Assembly (NCBI GenBank): GCA_937864115.1
Contig: CALMII010000003.1
Span: 62,001 to 126,000 of the forward strand
From: an uncultured Steroidobacter sp.
GTDB lineage: Bacteria > Pseudomonadota > Gammaproteobacteria > Steroidobacterales > Steroidobacteraceae
Direction: 5' to 3'
Length of the DNA: 64,000 nucleotides
Positions 61,543 through 64,000 of this stretch are shown piece after piece. The position numbers and the translations under genes are program-made. How positions within the stretch are numbered: position 1 is the first letter of the stretch; the number at the start of each line of letters is the position of its first letter. Under the pieces are notes generated by a model, which did no database searches, was not told the DNA's origin, and worked only from the letters and a program-made list of their open reading frames with translations.

Positions 61543-62307
61543 CGAGAACGCTGACGCAGCGACGTATCGCCGGTGCTCCTCCGTGTAGTTGTACTGCGCA
61601 ACCTTACAGCAGTGTATCGCGTCAGGGTGAAAGTGGGAAAACTAGCGATGGTCTCGGACCGCTAGCGGGCGCCGCCTGCGTCTGGGCGCGCTCAGGCACC
61701 GGAAAAATCTGGAGCCAGCCAGCCAACGTATGTTGCTTGGCTTCGGCAGGCTCAAAAAGTTTCTGTTTTCCAGCGATCATGTTTCGCGCACAACAGATCA
61801 GCTCGCCCCCAAAAGTTTGTCCGCCCTGGTTCGCCACTCCTTCGTGATCTGTCCCGCATGGTCTGCTTGGGACTCTCGGCGCGGAAACGGTTGACAGAGC
61901 TTCATGGCGCGATTGTTATGATGTCTTGGTACTGCCATTGCATCGCTATGACAATGCCATGGCGATGATTGTTAGGAAGATCATAGAAACTATAAGCGGC
62001 GAATCCAGACTGAAGCGGTCCGCCCATCGCCCCCACCCCGCCTGCCGCAGTCCGCGGACTATCAGCCAGATCTGTGACACAGTTGGCACTCCCGGCGACC
62101 CTGAAAATGGATGGCAAGCTCCAGATCGGGTGAGACGATATCCCAGTGATCGAGGAAGAACTGGCGGAGCACAAAGTAAACCGACCTATGCCTCGTGCTC
62201 CCATCGCACTCTGAGGCGAGGACCCATGGATGGGTATGTTACTCATGACGAGATCGCGCTCTGGGCTCTCCGATGGCTTCCACGTCTGTCAACCATTGGA
62301 GTTCGCC
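61543..62307. other. long region without a supported gene
   Basis: 765 bp between two oppositely oriented gene groups. Frames on both strands are short or have unnatural composition. Around 61.92-61.98 kb a cluster of CATTGC/CATGG/CGATG inverted half-sites on an AT-richer background could hold a promoter or regulator site. A fragment on the minus strand near 62.1 kb (YFVLRQFFLDHWDIVSP) resembles protein but has no start. Possibly debris of an older element. Confidence 0.35.
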
Positions 62308-63054
62308 ATGTCTCGAATTCTTCGCCGGCGCGAAATCTGCGCCATGACCACCCTGTCCAAAACGACCCTCTATGCGCGAATCAAGGAGGGTTCCTTCCCG
62401 AAAGCCATCCAACTCGGCCCCAAAGCCGTCGGATGGCGGGAAGACGAGGTGCTTGCCTGGATGACGGGCCAGCCGCGAAAGGGAGAACCACCCGCCGGGT
62501 CGGCCAGCCCGATCGACGCGACTCCTCCCACGGCACCAGCGCCGACTGCCATCACTGCGGCCGACTGTTGCAGAACACAGACCGCGGACAGTTCGGACCC
62601 TAGTGAACCGGCGGACGAGGCGGAACTGCTGGCCGACCTCGGACTGACAGAGGACCTGCCCGATGCAGAGTACTTCGCCAAGGCGAGCCAGATCGTGGAG
62701 AGCTGCCAGCAGGACGTGGCTGCCATCAACGCACGGGTGGCGGAGCACTATGCCCGCGAGAGGGACGCCCTCAGGCAGCGCCTGAGGGAGAGCGAGGAGC
62801 GGCTGAGCCGGATCGAATTCGCCCAGTCCGAGAAACAGCGGCAGTGGTACAGCCTGATCGAGGGAGCCGTGGGCTCGGATGTCGGGAGGTGGCTGCAACT
62901 CGTTCAGGCGCTCCTAGAGGCGGGAGACACCCGGTCTGCCATGGCTGTGTATATCGATCCCCCTCCCAGCATCCGCCGGGCCCTGGAATCCTCAGCCGCG
63001 GGCAATCAAGTGCCGCCGGACATGCTCACTGAGCCGCTTTTCAGCGCCGGATAG
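62308..63054 (+). CDS. AlpA-like regulator with long C-terminal coiled-coil extension
   Basis: 248 aa from the ATG after TTGGAG. Residues 1-52 (ILRRREICAMTTLSKTTLYARIKEGSFPKAIQLGPKAVGWREDEVLAWM) are a complete AlpA helix-turn-helix. A Pro/Ala-rich linker follows and then a charged helical region (VAEHYARERDALRQRLRESEERLSRIEFAQSEKQRQW) that is not part of normal AlpA (about 60-80 aa). It may oligomerise or join a second function. Second AlpA-type gene of the element. Confidence 0.82.
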   Translation: MSRILRRREICAMTTLSKTTLYARIKEGSFPKAIQLGPKAVGWREDEVLAWMTGQPRKGEPPAGSASPIDATPPTAPAPTAITAADCCRTQTADSSDPSEPADEAELLADLGLTEDLPDAEYFAKASQIVESCQQDVAAINARVAEHYARERDALRQRLRESEERLSRIEFAQSEKQRQWYSLIEGAVGSDVGRWLQLVQALLEAGDTRSAMAVYIDPPPSIRRALESSAAGNQVPPDMLTEPLFSAG

Positions 63055-63225
63055 GACGCCTCCACCCAAGCGCGCAGGGATGCGCGCCGCTGTCTCGCCT
63101 TCTAGCCCGAAGGCCGCGTATAGGGCACGTAGGGACGCGCGGACCCTTTGACCGCGTTACGATCCCCAGATGCCATCAACAGCCTCATGCTCCTCAAGAA
63201 CAACGACTGATCCGATCCTGCCCGC

Positions 63226-64000
63226 ATGCCACGTGTTCTAAATTTCTACATGGACGATTCAGGCACACGCCTACCGAATCGCAAGCCATTGAGGTTTAAT
63301 CCTAACGTCCGCGACTTTTTCGCGCTCGGCGGCGTCCTGATCAATGAAGAGGACGAGGCAGGCGCTCGCAAGCTGCATTCGGATTTCTGTTCGCGGTGGT
63401 CCATCAACTATCCACTGCATTCCGTGGAAATCCGCCACAGCACGGGCAGATTCACCTGGCTGAAGCGTGACGGCACGGAATACGGCCGGTTCATGAACGA
63501 CCTTACGAAGACCTTGCTGGCGATGGAGGTCCTAGGCGTGACCTGCGCGATCGATCGACCGGGATACGACGCTCGCTACCGAGAGAAATACGGCCGCCGA
63601 CAATGGCATCTCTGCCAGACAGCATTCGCCATTGCGGTCGAGCGTGCGGCGAAGTTCGCGCGACGCGACGGTCGAAAGCTGCGCGTCATGCCAGAGCGCA
63701 GCAGCAAAGCCGATGACGAGCGACTGGTTGGCTACTACAGTGACCTGAGAACGGCGGGCCCGCCCTTTGAGACAACGACGTCGGCACCCTATGCCCCGCT
63801 GACGGCAAAGGAATTTGCTGAGACCCTTCACGAGATCCGGTTTAAATCAAAGTCGTCCCCCATGGGGCAAGTCGCGGATATGTTCTTGTGGCCAATGGCT
63901 ATCGCCGGTTACGACCCTTTGAACCGCGCCTACGTGGCACTGCGAGACGCAAAGCGCCTCATCGAGATTCGTCTGAGGGAGGGACAAGCCGAGGTCTGCG
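63226..64000 (+). CDS. DUF3800 protein, cut by the window edge
   Basis: 258 residues visible; no stop before the window end. It starts MPRVLNFYMDDSGTRLP, with the DUF3800 signature Y-x-D-D-S-G, then EIRHSTG..., CAIDRPGYDARY, a conserved acidic stretch (SSKADDERL) and SSPMGQVADMFLWPMA near the C-terminus. The family has an RNase H-like fold with acidic active-site residues and is common in islands and defence clusters; its role is not settled. Follows the AlpA-like gene by 171 bp. Confidence 0.85.
   Translation, partial: MPRVLNFYMDDSGTRLPNRKPLRFNPNVRDFFALGGVLINEEDEAGARKLHSDFCSRWSINYPLHSVEIRHSTGRFTWLKRDGTEYGRFMNDLTKTLLAMEVLGVTCAIDRPGYDARYREKYGRRQWHLCQTAFAIAVERAAKFARRDGRKLRVMPERSSKADDERLVGYYSDLRTAGPPFETTTSAPYAPLTAKEFAETLHEIRFKSKSSPMGQVADMFLWPMAIAGYDPLNRAYVALRDAKRLIEIRLREGQAEVC

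Noticed and set aside
61622..61837. 71-aa frame on the minus strand
   Set aside because: Ribosome binding sequence would directly abut the GTG start; no recognisable protein features.
61902..62246. 114-aa frame on the minus strand
   Set aside because: Composition looks non-coding and another frame in the same place looks as protein-like; neither has a good start.
44600..64000. Second attachment site or intact tRNA-Glu
   Set aside because: No second copy of the acceptor/T-arm sequence was seen.
1..64000. CRISPR array
   Set aside because: No regularly spaced direct repeats; the only short arrays are the palindromes at 49.8 kb and the GTCC repeats at 44.6 kb.

Overview
The window reads as a GC-rich proteobacterial chromosome, most likely gammaproteobacterial (inference from the XrtA/PEP-CTERM gene set, base composition and protein style; no rRNA or housekeeping marker is present to fix the taxon). 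It has two unlike halves: an exopolysaccharide (EPS) locus of the exosortase A type, about 1-44.2 kb, and the left part of an integrated mobile element that begins in a tRNA-Glu remnant at 44.5 kb and runs past the right edge.

EPS locus. On the minus strand, a long run of closely spaced genes goes from an XrtA-type sugar transferase (42.5 kb) down to wecB (11.7 kb). It holds the two-component pair prsK/prsR, an exosortase A fused to an EpsI domain, the TPR lipoprotein prsT, the export protein, chain-length protein, tyrosine autokinase and outer-membrane barrel, and then the assembly genes: two polysaccharide deacetylases, six glycosyltransferases plus a GIPC-transferase-like protein, a Wzx flippase, a Wzy/ligase-like protein, a CapK/PaaK-like ligase, a methyltransferase and UDP-GlcNAc 2-epimerase. 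Many neighbours overlap by 4 bp, which points to translational coupling. On the plus strand between 6.3 and 11.7 kb lie a VanZ-like protein, an acyltransferase, two secreted polysaccharide-lyase-like proteins and a methyltransferase. At the left edge a separate minus-strand group (FemAB/ATP-grasp-like fusion, AsnB, acyl carrier protein, AMP-forming ligase, NAD-synthase-like protein) looks like an amide or acyl decoration pathway for the polymer. No protein in the window carries a PEP-CTERM tail, so the exosortase substrates are encoded elsewhere.

Between the halves is a small iron-storage pair, bfd-bfr, with a Fur-box-like sequence, and a lipoprotein gene that faces the EPS locus and has a very good sigma-54 promoter. 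PrsR has a GAFTGA loop and so should need sigma-54, which makes this lipoprotein the best regulon member visible here.

Mobile element. At 44,508 the 3' half of a tRNA-Glu gene (minus strand) ends in its anticodon stem and is followed by repeats that look like integrase arm sites and by a tyrosine integrase. Two conserved catalytic residues of that integrase are replaced (Arg box I to Gly283, His of HxxR to Tyr371), so it may be inactive. Then come small hypothetical genes separated by hairpins, an AlpA-type regulator, a replication-initiator-like gene with four 19-bp palindromic repeats inside its coding sequence, an out-of-frame overlapping phage gene pair, and two large virion or ejection-type proteins, but no terminase, portal or capsid gene. 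The right part carries cargo: an AAA ATPase plus subtilisin-like protease pair of the IetAS type, with a perfect inverted repeat in front of it and a helix-turn-helix at the ATPase C-terminus; a PIN-domain toxin-like gene with its upstream partner; a second AlpA-type regulator; and a DUF3800 gene cut by the window edge. The intact tRNA-Glu that should mark the far end is not in the window.
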